Of a stretch of DNA of 64,000 bases, positions 50,826 through 64,000 are shown piece after piece. Both the position numbers and the translations under genes were made by a program. The notes beneath the pieces are model-generated. The model was not told the DNA's origin. It did not search any database and worked only from the letters and a program-made list of their open reading frames with translations. The DNA is from Rhizophagus irregularis (lineage: Eukaryota > Glomeromycota > Glomeromycetes > Glomerales > Glomeraceae): contig NC_089438.1 in the NCBI RefSeq assembly GCF_026210795.1, positions 434,001 through 498,000 of the forward strand, written 5' to 3'. How positions within the stretch are numbered: the stretch's first letter is position 1; each line of letters opens with the position of its first letter.

Positions 50826-52785
50826 TTTGTACTTTTTTGATCATTTTCTTATAAAATTAAAAAAAAACATATATACAGTGTATATATATATTTTATCTGA
50901 AATACGTGTTCTGCTAATAAAATTCTTATTCTCGATATACTGTATGTGTACAATCTTCATATGTTCATTCAACCATATTCAAATTTTCCAATTTTGGTAT
51001 ATTCATATTAAATAAACTATTTACAAAAATGCATCATAGTCTACTTAAAATAAGTATAGTTTTTAATAGAATTAGTATTTACCATTTTGAGAATAGTTTC
51101 AGTTTAATAATTAGCTGTTTTTAAACAACTATTGAAAACATGATAATATAAATCTTAGCAATTAGTTGTAAAATGTTAAATACAATTAATTAATAGTTAC
51201 TCGGCACTTACGGTCACTTTGTGCCGAGTAACTGTTAGGCTTACGTAATAGGTATATTTTTTCATATAACTTAGTAACTAATCACCAAACAGTGAAGGCC
51301 TGAAGGGTTGGGTTATATAATTAACATACTTATTCTAGCAATTTCGTATGTCAATTCCCAAACAGGAATTTTGTAAAGAATTCGATCAGTTTTGATTATT
51401 GATTTTTTCTTTTTTAGGTTAAATTAATCAAATATAGTTGATGCAATCATTAGCAGTTTATAACTATCATAAATTAACATTTTATATAATTATACAAATT
51501 TTACCAATTAATTAAATTTCGTAGGATTTATTAGTCAAAATGTGGCAAAGTTGTTCTTCAGATATATTATCAAAAGGAATCTTAACCAATATTTTTACTG
51601 TTAGTTACATCTTTAATACTGTAACCATTGTCAAACTTTTTATTATATCTTAATAACATTTTAAAAATCTTTATTTTTACTGAAATAATAATTTTAAAAT
51701 TATTAAAATTATTGTAATACGAAATAACATATAAAAATTATAAATAATAACAAGAATAAATTAATTAAACTTACAAAAGGAAAATATCTCCTTCACTATT
51801 ATTATCACCATCTTGATTAATGTTCTATAAAATTGATAAATTAATAAATAAAATATATATCAAATAAAGAACTAAAGAATAAATATTTTACCTAATTCAT
51901 CTAATTGGCATTTGATATTATTATAAGATAGGGATTTTTTTTAGAACACTTATTTTTTAAAAAAAAATAATTTGGGAAGGAATTTTTGGAATTTGGATGA
52001 ATTTTTTGAAAACTATGAATAACGTAAATTGAAAAGGCGTCAATATTCTTGTTTTACCTTCATTTGCAACAGCGAACGGCGAACAGTTTGCCGAAGAGCT
52101 TTCTTTTAGTTAAAATGTATTTGAGGATGATCCTTTTCTCCTTTTCATTGGCAAGCGACATTTATTTGTCTGTAATTTTTTACATAATACTAGTGTAAAA
52201 CGTAGACGGATAGTTCAACTTATCTATTTAATTACTTTATTTCCTGAATACTGTTTTTTAATTAGGCTGTTTCTCTATACTCAAATGATTTATTTCTCCT
52301 TAATATCATTTCTTGCGAATTACCGTACTACTCGGGTAATACAAAATAAATATTATACAATACCCTGGGTAAAACTTCCATCCTGAAAGTACCATAAAGA
52401 ATTAATATATAAAAATTTTAAATTTGGCTAATAGTAACTATTAATTATGTTGAAGTTTAAGTGGAGTACCCATCTGTTAAAGTACGTAACATTTTATCGA
52501 AAATGCGGCGCAGTATCAAAGACGATATATAATTTAGTTGTATGCAACAAAAATTAATTAGTATTATAAAAGGTTAAAAATCCATACGATCATGTTACAT
52601 AATTACACTAATCACATTCAAAAAACAGAAAAATTTTTTTTAGGATTAATTAAAAAATGATACCCGTGATAATGGGAATATTTTACCAAATATGGCATAA
52701 ATAAGCTTAAATTGGCTTTTAAAGATAACCTTATTTTTTATTTTTATTTTTTATTTATTTATTTATTTTTTTTCTAACGAACAAA
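50826..52785. other. AT-rich spacer before E2 copy 2
   Basis: Contains a 13-bp hairpin AGTTACTCGGCAC/GTGCCGAGTAACT (51195-51207 and 51221-51233). 51770-51925 resembles the 3' end of the kinase genes (CCTAATTCATCTAATTGGCA), so a sliver of kinase DNA is present. From about 51930 it matches the 5' region of E2 copy 1. Confidence 0.5.
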
Positions 52786-53650
<865 letters not shown>

Positions 53651-54414
53651 TGTCTAATTTTTACTATTCTAAATTACATGTTTCACTAGTGTAATAAATT
53701 ATTCGGTCACTTATGATTCACAATTCATATAAGTATATAAGTAAATTTTGTAAATCTAATGATTATTTGGTTACTTCAATTATAATTTATGAAATCAGAT
53801 TGATGTTGGGTATACGAATATTAGACATTATTCGCTACCCGGTAGTATTTCCCTCACTTAAGTATGTGTATTTTAGGTTTATAAATTAATTAAATTTTAT
53901 ATTATACATGTTCTATATAATAATTTTTACTTGACAAGAACCGTCGTGAAATCGTTCTTTTAAAATAAAATAATTATATTCATAGTTAAAAATTTACAAA
54001 CACTCGATTAATTGTCTGGAATGTCTACGCACTTATGAAAATGATCATCTATCACGTGAATTCTGTCCCTCACGTGACGGTCGTGACGTCATCCAAATCG
54101 CGCTAAGGTTTCCGTTTCCTAGTAAATAAATGTTTTTAGTGTTAAACTGCTAATGTTGCTTCACAGGGATCGACTTGTACTATTCAAAGACGATTGAGTC
54201 GAGTTTTTGAAACATCAAATTGAAGTTAAAAAATACTAGAATATGATTATCTGATTTTTTTTTACTACATGTACGATAAGTTTAATATATTTGGAATAAA
54301 CTTTAAATATTTAATAATATACTGGATTAAATTTGAATGACATTTCGATTTATTATGATAACTTAAATTACAATTAGAATTTTCATTCTATTAAATTCAT
54401 AGCAGTTATCAGAA
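53651..54414. other. Spacer after E2 copy 2
   Basis: Homologous to 49694-50300 except for an insertion at about 54010-54125 rich in CACGTGA and CGTGACGTCA words, likely a transposon remnant. Confidence 0.45.
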
Positions 54415-55270
54415 ATGTGTCATAGTATACAAAAATTAAGTTTAACTTTTGTAAAAAATATTTCAAATGGATTAATGGATTTAATTTCTGCACAGAAAAA
54501 TTTAAAAGAAATTAAAGAAATTGGAAATATTACATTTTAATAATGAATATTTGAAAGACTTATTTTTATTAGAAAAATTTCCTGATATCTAGAGGACAGC
54601 TTTATACTTATTTGTGGAAGAATACATCACTATTATTTATTGCTAAACTCACAAATTAAAAGAAATTATGTTAGGTTTTGATTTTTTAATAATGATTGTT
54701 TTGAAGATTTCGAAAAATTACTTTTCTCTTGAAGTATTCCAAGAAATGAATTATTAATAAAATTATTAGAAAATAATTGAAGAAATTTTAAAGAATTTTA
54801 TGCTAATGAATTTAGTGCTCTTACCAGGTCAAATCGGGTCGGGTTTGAAGAAAATATTCGACCCGACCTAAACAAAAAAATCAAGACCCGTATGTCACAT
54901 TTCTTATAACTCGACCCCTGACTCGACCCAAGTATAGTTAACTCGAATAACCCAGATTATTCAAATTTTTTAGTAATATCATCGAGTAGATTTACGAAAT
55001 TCGTTGAGTTTTAACAATTCAATTAATATAAAATTCAAAATTTTATTAATCAAATCTAAAAGCTTACATGATAAGGTTAGCAATTGAATACAAATTAACT
55101 AGTTGAGCTAATATCAACATTTAATGAAGAAGTTAATAAAGTTTTAAATACACAGTTTAATTTGATTGTTTGTTCTAGTTGTTATGTTATAGTATCTTTA
55201 CTTTACTATGTATTTTTACTAATAGCCAACTACAATGTTAATTTCGGCCGATATTATAATTTGGCTCGTG

Positions 55271-55451
55271 TTACAGCTGTTTTCATAAGACCTGGGACAA
55301 AATAAATTTTTGAACCCGACCGCCGACCCACTCAGTTATTTATTTTACATCAAATCAGGATCACGTGCCCAGCTAAAATACCGGATCGGCGGATCCGGCG
55401 GATCGGGTTCAAATATTTAGTTTGTCCCAGGTCTTATGAAAACAGCTGTAA
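55271..55451. mobile_element. Nested 181-bp palindromic MITE, TA target
   Basis: Perfect 31-base inverted ends begin TTACAGCTGTTTTCATAAGA and finish TTATGAAAACAGCTGTAA. A TA target duplication at the tips fits Tc1/mariner-type MITEs. Confidence 0.75.
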
Positions 55452-55539
55452 TACAGAGTAACAAGGAAATATATGACCCTATTGACCCGACCCGTCGGGT
55501 CGGGTCATGCGGGTCACGACTCACGGGTCATTAAAATTA

Positions 55540-55728
55540 TTACAGCTGATTTTATAATAATGATAATATACGACGGGACACAGTCGGGACACCCATTACT
55601 TTTACTCCATGCTGAGAGATGATCTGATAGTTTTACCTTATTCTGAACTTTACCGAGTTTTACCGAATGTACCGTCGGTATGTGACTAGATGTCCCGATT
55701 GTCCCGTATATTATGAAACCAGCTGTAA
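55540..55728. mobile_element. Nested 189-bp MITE, TA target
   Basis: Imperfect inverted ends TTACAGCTGATTTTATAATA and TATTATGAAACCAGCTGTAA, with ATATACG(AC)GGGACA inside, related to the element at 24770-25004. Confidence 0.65.
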
Positions 55729-56110
55729 TACCGAACCGATCTAAAGTCGAGTCGAGTCAAATCAGTTCGTATCTTTCGGAGCACTAAGTAATGATATTAA
55801 TTAAGTTCTGTCCAAATATTAGGAATCTTTATAATATAATGAATTAGAATCTTTCAAAGTATTTATTAATATTTAGTGAAAAAAATTTGTTTGAAATTGT
55901 TAGTAAATTCACCTAAATAGTTTATCATTCATGTGATCCATGATCAAAATTACTTCCAGAGGAGTTAGAATCATTTTTTATAAGTTGAAAACATCGTGTA
56001 CCACAATATAACTTTCTTGATTATTGTTAGTGACAGAAATCATTTATGAACTCATGACAAAAATATGAAAATTATTAAAAAATATACTAAGGTGTTATTA
56101 AATTTTTGTA

Positions 56111-56414
56111 ATTTACACTTTAATCATTTCCTTATAGGAGTTATTTGAATAAAAAAAAATTCTCTGATTTAAAAGTACTAATTTTTTTATAAATGGATTA
56201 TAAGACGCTTTTTTTAATCACTTTTTGAATGACAATAGTCAGTTAGGTCAGTTATGATCGCCTACTGACCAGTTTGACCTACCACTTAAATTATTAAATT
56301 ATTTCTAAAAATTTTTAATTATGTATAATTTGCAGATGCAGTAAATATTACTCAGCCGCACGATCACAGCTGAGATGCAAATTTCTGCACCTCCGGCCAC
56401 ATTTTACGACTTAA
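56111..56414. other. Short spacer
   Basis: A repeated GGTCAGTTATGATCGCC/ACTGACCAGTTTGACC patch lies at 56238-56280. Nothing else recognised. Confidence 0.35.
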
Positions 56415-56511
56415 TTGTATGTTATTGTACGGGCGTGCTTGATAATGGTATGATGTGGCACGGAGTGCCACATCAGATCATTATTAAGCACGCCCGTACA
56501 ATAACATACAA
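56415..56511. repeat. 97-bp near-perfect hairpin
   Basis: The arms TTGTATGTTATTGTACGGGC... and ...GCCCGTACAATAACATACAA pair over about 45 bases each, closing on GGCACGGAGTGCC. A tiny palindromic MITE or a small-RNA hairpin would both look like this. No clear target duplication is seen. Confidence 0.75.
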
Positions 56512-58496
56512 ATAATATCATCCACATTTATCATTATCATTATTTAATTAACCATTACAGTAAGACTGATCGGAAGGTATTATACTACATGTTCTACTAT
56601 TTATAAGTTTCCATGTTTTTCAATATTCCAAGAATTTATTATGCAAAATCGTGTTGAACTAAATATTATAATATCAGTACTTCATCAAATAAATGATCTA
56701 ATTATTATTCATAAACCTAAGTCAGTCCGTAGTCAGATTTGCATTTAAAAACTAAATATATTTTAATTTTTTTTAGAAATTATTTACATAAATCCGTAAT
56801 TTCGAGATAAAATTGAATCATCGGTTAAATAAATTGTCAATGTACATGAATTGCAAATTAACAAAATTAATAGTGATATTTATGAGAAATTCATTTTATA
56901 TTGCTTTTCTCAATATTTGCTTGTGAGTTTCTAATTTTTGATAAAGAACGAGATGCCGGTTTTTCTCATTATATTCTTCCAAATTCTTGAAGAGCTACTT
57001 AAAAATATTCATTTATTGATTTATGATTAATACAATCCAAGTATTATTGGCGAACTTAATTATAAACCCACCTTGAAAAAACCTAACATTTATAAATATA
57101 CAAAGTAAAGACTATAATAACTTTTGAATGATTTAAAATAATTTTTAGTGAATCTAAACGATTACATATGAGAATAATAGATTAAATAAATCCAACATTT
57201 TCTGCTTTTAATTTTTCATCAAGAGTTTTTTGAATTTTACATAAATTATAAATAAAATCTTGGTATCAAATATTTTGATATCAAATGAACTTACATCACG
57301 GCAGATTTATGAAATACCCTAAATTTGTCCGTCATGTCAAATTAAATAAATATTTGACAGTCTTTTAGTCACCAAATTTCCCAAATTTATTAGTAAACAG
57401 TCAAAAATTAACCCTAAAAAATTTTTTTGTACCCCAAATCTTGCGTCTAACCAATTTTTCCGTTACCTAACCAATTTTTCCAGTGTTAAAGGTGCGTCAT
57501 ATTTGACATTTTTTAGAAAAAAAAGCTTAATGTTTCTGTAAGTCAATTTTAATTCCCGAGGGCGCACCAGGGTTTTTGCCAAATTTCATTAATCCGCCGC
57601 AATGAAAATAATATAATGTACTTTATATAAAAAATTCGTCTATTTTGATATTTCTTTTTTTTTTGAACTCGATATTTGTTAGAGAAATTTTTTTCTTTTT
57701 TTTTAAAAAAAATAAAATTAAATAAATAATAATAAAAATAATAAAAAATTTTAAACAAAGCTGAGTAAACTCACTTACCTATCACCCGCAACCGCAAGTG
57801 AACATGAGAGGTTTTTTCATTGGTAAGCGACAATTATTTGTCTTATAATTTTTACACGATACTACATAAAACGCAAACGCTAATCTAATATAACTATTTA
57901 ATTTCTCAATTGATTTTTTGGCTGACTCTTCATACTTAGATGATTTTCTCCTTGAACAATTTATAACAGGGTATATGCTACTCATTTAATTGTTTATGTT
58001 TTTACATTAAATGATTTATATTCCAATTACTTTTCATCTGATATATTAAAAATCCACCGTCTGAATATCGATTGTAATTATCAATTTGTTTATTTCTTAC
58101 CTATCAACTCGAATATAAATTGTACTCGTTATGAACAAGTTATCGAGTGTAAACTAAGGTAACCTCAATTAAGTAATATATAATTCATACTTTCTGGCTA
58201 GTAATATTTTTATCTTCACAACCATCTTAATCATCGTATTTGTTAATTCCCACAAGTATAGTATACTAGGATGCACGATCACGTGATACCAAGATTTTTT
58301 TTTAGGGATGACGTTTTGATGCAGGGTATTACACAATTTTATTCAGCCTGACAGTAACACAAATTTTCCAAATAAAAAAGATTCTCACGACACTGGGAAT
58401 TTTTACATTTTTAAAATTAAAATTAAAAAAATCAAAGTATTCGAATATTAAAAGCTTTAAAAAGTCAAATATTATAACTTTTTCTATTTGAAACTG
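56512..58496. other. Spacer and 5' region of E2 copy 3
   Basis: 56815-57060 holds the decayed relative of the 47604-47937 relic. 57640-58200 matches the upstream DNA of the other E2 copies, including TTTTTCATTGG(T/C)AAGCGACA, a word also found in E2 exon 2 of copy 1. No independent gene recognised. Confidence 0.45.
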
Positions 58497-61339
<2,843 letters not shown>

Positions 61340-61807
61340 ATCTTAAAAAGATTATTTTATATTTTATATTATATAGGTATATATATTTATTAAAATGGTT
61401 TATGGTTTTTGAGAATTTATTTATTAAAAATTTTAAAATTTTTTAATGAAATTATATTGATTTTCATTTATAAAAAATATTATCGGAAACTGGATTTTTA
61501 CTAACAAATGAGATTGAAGTATTGAACTTTTAATTTGTTATTCTTACAAATGTCTTTATTACTAGGAAACGAATTTACAATTTTATTGGCTGGTGATCAC
61601 GTGGCAGATTAAGAAACTTGTGTCAATTCGTTCGCTTTGCCTCCAAGACAATGAATATTTATTTTTTCATATTGTGATAGCATATCGCCGATCGGCGGAA
61701 TGGAAGGTTTATAATTCGTGAAATTAAAAACGTAATTTAAACAATTAACTGTTATAAATAAACACGTGAAGATTATCAATATTTAAAAAAAATCTTATTT
61801 TTTGACA
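61340..61807. other. Spacer after the fusion gene
   Basis: AT-rich. I looked here and near 59350-59430 for hAT-type tips (TAGTG...CACTA) around the transposase exons and found none. Confidence 0.5.
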
Positions 61808-62260
61808 ATGGAAATAATGTCAGTTAGAGAAAATATTACTGACCAAGAAAAACGGTGATAAATTTCAAATTGAAGAAGTTTCCACTTACCCATTAAACAA
61901 CAATATTTTCTATCATGAATGCGTAAATAAAGTCACTAAACGTAGCTTCAACTATGTAATCATAAAAGAAGATGTTTATCCTAATGGAACTCAAACTGGA
62001 CCAAAGAGTCTACAAGATCAGTAATTTGTAATAGCACTAGCAATAACAAACGAAAAAAAAGACCAGTTCAACAATATAAAATTCCGTATGGTTATATTGT
62101 AAAACAACTTGGAGATGTGCATCTATAAAGAAGACTGTTCGTTGTGAAATTGAATATATTAAAATTTCGTATTAAATGTGGTTCCAACTTTCAATATGTT
62201 GTTTCTTCAACCAAATCTTCATCTGATGCAGCATTTAATTATGAGAGAGTATGTACGATA
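61808..62260 (+). pseudogene. Unrecognised gene relic
   Basis: MEIMSVRENITDQEK is followed by a 1-bp shift into FQIEEVSTYPLNNNIFYHE and NYVIIKEDVYPNGTQTGP, then pieces YKIPYGYIVKQLGDV and IKCGSNFQYVVSS in other frames. Composition looks like true coding. No family recognised; several shifts and stops indicate decay. Confidence 0.4.
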
Positions 62261-62410
62261 CTGTACAAATTTTATTATGTAATAATTAATTACTAATTAA
62301 TTGCAGATATTTTGGCCGCCTAGTTTTCTTGTGATTTTCAGATTGTTGTTGATGAATCAATTGCTCAAGAGGATCTATTTCTTCTGATTGACCATGTGAA
62401 TCAGAATTCT

Positions 62411-62700
62411 CTATTGATCAGAATTCAAAATTTCACTTAAAATTTGATATGCACCATCACCACGAAAGATACACTTGTAATTTCCCTTTGCTTTAGGATA
62501 ATAATGATATGCCCAGAAAAAAATGGAAAAAAAAATATTCGTATAGATACCAACTTCTTTCCCATAGACCTAAAGTTTAAAACCAATTTTTTGTGTATCT
62601 CCATCACCAAAATTTCTTTAAATTCGGAAAGTGTATTAGCTGGCACATCATCAAGACCTTGGCGTTGATTATATTTTTAATTATCCTAATGTGTTGTGTT
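62411..62700 (-). pseudogene. Unrecognised gene relic
   Basis: VPANTLSEFKEILVMEIHKK and NFRSMGKKLVS are followed, after a shift in a T-run near 62535, by WAYHYYPKAKGNYKCIFRG and DGAYQILSEIL, ending at TAG (62413-62411). The family is unknown. It lies tail-to-tail with the preceding relic. Confidence 0.35.
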
Positions 62701-63487
62701 AAGCCTTGCGAACTTTTGAATTATTTTCCACAAGTGGAGCGCAGAAAGAAGTTATTTGGTGGAGGATTATGGGGAGGAGTATGGGGAACCATTATCATGC
62801 TGATGGGTAAAAGCGTGAGCGGCTGTTGAATGAATAAAAAAATTAATAAAATTGACCATGTAATTATTTAGTTTCATATTAACTATTAGAAAAAGCTAGT
62901 TTTTAAATGCTAGTACCGTGACTATATAAATCTTTACAAATAGAACGCGTTCAACTCTTGTAAAAATACAGATTTTCTTTATTGCTCTGTGAAAGAGTTA
63001 TTTGTAAGTTATTTTCAATAAAAGTTTTGGCTTATAATCGCACAGCTTTGTCATTTTCTTCACCTCCAGAATCTAATGGGTTTTTGCCGAATCTAATGGG
63101 TAAGGTGTTTTGAGGTGGTTTTGACGTATTCTAAGGGATTTAATACATTATATTTTACTTAGAAATTTTATTTTTATTTTGTTTATTGCATCCGCAAAGA
63201 TGTTAAACTATTAGAATTAGTAATTTAGGGAACCAATGATGGTCCGTAATGACGTAAAACACTAAAACTATGTACATTTTTTTTTCTTTCGTGAAAGTGA
63301 AATTTAAGTTTTTGTTTCTTATTTCTTATTAGGAATTTCTTTTATTTAACGTTATTAGTTAAAAACTTTTAGTACACAATATGTCAGTATCATAAATATT
63401 TAAATTTCCTAAAAATCTTTTTTTTCAATAAAAATTTATCGGTAATATTTAAGAATCAATTTTGTAAAAAATTAGCTGATAAACAAT
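62701..63487. other. AT-rich spacer
   Basis: A short Gly-rich plus-strand frame ends at 62829 (FGGGLWGGVWG) without a family match. Nothing else recognised. Confidence 0.4.
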
Positions 63488-63496
63488 TTGCTATTC

Positions 63497-63964
63497 AGAA
63501 TGAATATTAACGCTGACCCTAAAAAAAAAATGATTCGTTCTTGTTTAATGATTCATTTAAAATTAATTTTATTCAACATCAGAAAAAGATTTTATAATGA
63601 AGATACGAACGCTTCTATTGTTTGGGATCTTATCCAGGTTAATTTTGAATTAAAGTATTTTGAAAAATTTTAAATTTACTAAAAAATTATTTCTCTTAAT
63701 AAAAATTTTATTTAGTACCAACAAATCCTTTAATTGATAAATCCGCAAAAACTGCACTTGTTGTATAAAATCTCACTCTCAAGACCACCATCACCACATT
63801 AAGTAAATGTAATCAGCCATGACGTAAAAAAATATAGAATTCGTATTTCCGATTTGTTTTCTCTTCGTGTAAAAGAAGCTGTATTAACTACAATTATGGG
63901 TATAGCTGCCGTTGGATTTAGTGGTGTAGTGTACCATACCTGGAGAATACAAAATCACAGTTGA
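63497..63964 (+). CDS. Possible small multi-exon gene, structure uncertain
   Basis: An open segment from ATG near 63500 reads MNINADPKKKMIRSCLMIHL to NASIVWDLIQ, followed by a possible GTTAAT donor near 63638. A later segment, 63800-63964, ends KEAVLTTIMGIAAVGFSGVV then YHTWRIQNHS and a TGA, with a predicted membrane helix. An intermediate piece (PTNPLIDKSAKTALVV, about 63718-63768) is also open. I could not join these with one consistent set of splice phases, so they may be one gene, two, or relics. The product is not recognised. Confidence 0.3.
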
Positions 63965-64000
63965 ATTATAATATCCACTTTCTAATATTACTATTTCTTA

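Larger units (their letters stand above)
54813..55786. mobile_element. hAT-like element with GGGTCGGGTC subterminal repeats, carrying nested MITEs
   Basis: Ends TAGTGCTCTTACC and CGGAGCACTA are inverted and share the TAGTG tip of the hAT MITEs at 35150 and 42886. Inside lie arrays of GACCCGACC. The target duplication is not clean (TAATGAAT on the left, TAATGATA three bases out on the right). It sits in F-box-like coding DNA. Confidence 0.6.
54415..56110 (+). pseudogene. F-box-like gene relic interrupted by nested MITEs
   Basis: 54415-54812 begins MCHSIQKLSLTF and continues through ISNGLMDLISAQKNLKEI, then shifted frames give pieces like PRNELLIKLLENN and LKNFKEFYANE. After the insertion at 54813-55786 the same gene resumes (55787-56110) with KNLFEIVS and LLPEELESFFIS, then a TGA. 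These words match my recollection of Rhizophagus F-box-like proteins; no search was possible. Several stops and frameshifts show it is dead. Confidence 0.5.

Noticed and set aside
62593-62829. Plus-strand frame ending in a Gly-rich FGGGLWGGVWG stretch
   Set aside because: It overlaps a minus-strand relic with better coding character, and the Gly-rich part is short and unmatched.

Overview
The window looks like nuclear DNA of an arbuscular mycorrhizal fungus, most likely Rhizophagus or a close Glomeromycotina relative (inference). The reasons are very AT-rich spacers, short GT-AG introns of about 60-100 bases, expanded tyrosine-kinase-like kinases with a Cys-X2-Cys N-terminus and HRDFHSGN/DLG motifs, F-box-like relics, kelch membrane proteins, RNase H LINE fragments and many small inverted-repeat transposons. 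No tRNA, rRNA or CRISPR was recognised.

Layout. 1-8.3 kb is a gene-poor spacer with transposon remnants. 8.3-10.1 kb holds an intact six-exon protein kinase gene (minus strand). 10.1-26.9 kb is repeat-rich: exon-like tandem repeats, an 18-bp minisatellite, a Mutator-like element with 9-bp target duplication, a 1.44 kb foldback element made of inverted 182-bp satellite monomers, and a decayed LINE. 26.9-33.8 kb holds one very large minus-strand gene: six tandem cysteine-rich modules of about 290 residues followed by a complete kinase domain. 34.8-45.5 kb holds two related kelch/transmembrane genes, both broken, one by a hAT-type MITE inserted in an exon, with a 5'-truncated LINE between them. 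45.9-47.6 kb is a frameshifted duplicate of the first kinase.

47.6-61.3 kb is the most interesting part: three diverged copies of a six-exon UBC4/UBE2D-type ubiquitin-conjugating enzyme (E2), with F-box-like gene debris after the first two. Copies 1 and 2 are open and correctly spliced on paper, but the catalytic Cys85 is Ser in both. Copy 3 keeps Cys85 and, through an in-frame intron, appears to run into a BED-type zinc finger and a hAT transposase, giving a predicted 727-residue E2-BED-hAT chimera. In that copy Asp117 of the E2 is Asn and one transposase catalytic Asp is Thr. 61.4-64.0 kb holds gene relics and one uncertain gene cut by the window edge.

How the parts may work together is inference only. 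The kinases and kelch receptors resemble signalling families that expand in this lineage. The E2 cluster could supply ubiquitin-binding or RING-binding decoys and a DNA-binding E2. The hAT-like MITEs show that hAT transposition has been active here, but no autonomous element with intact ends was found.
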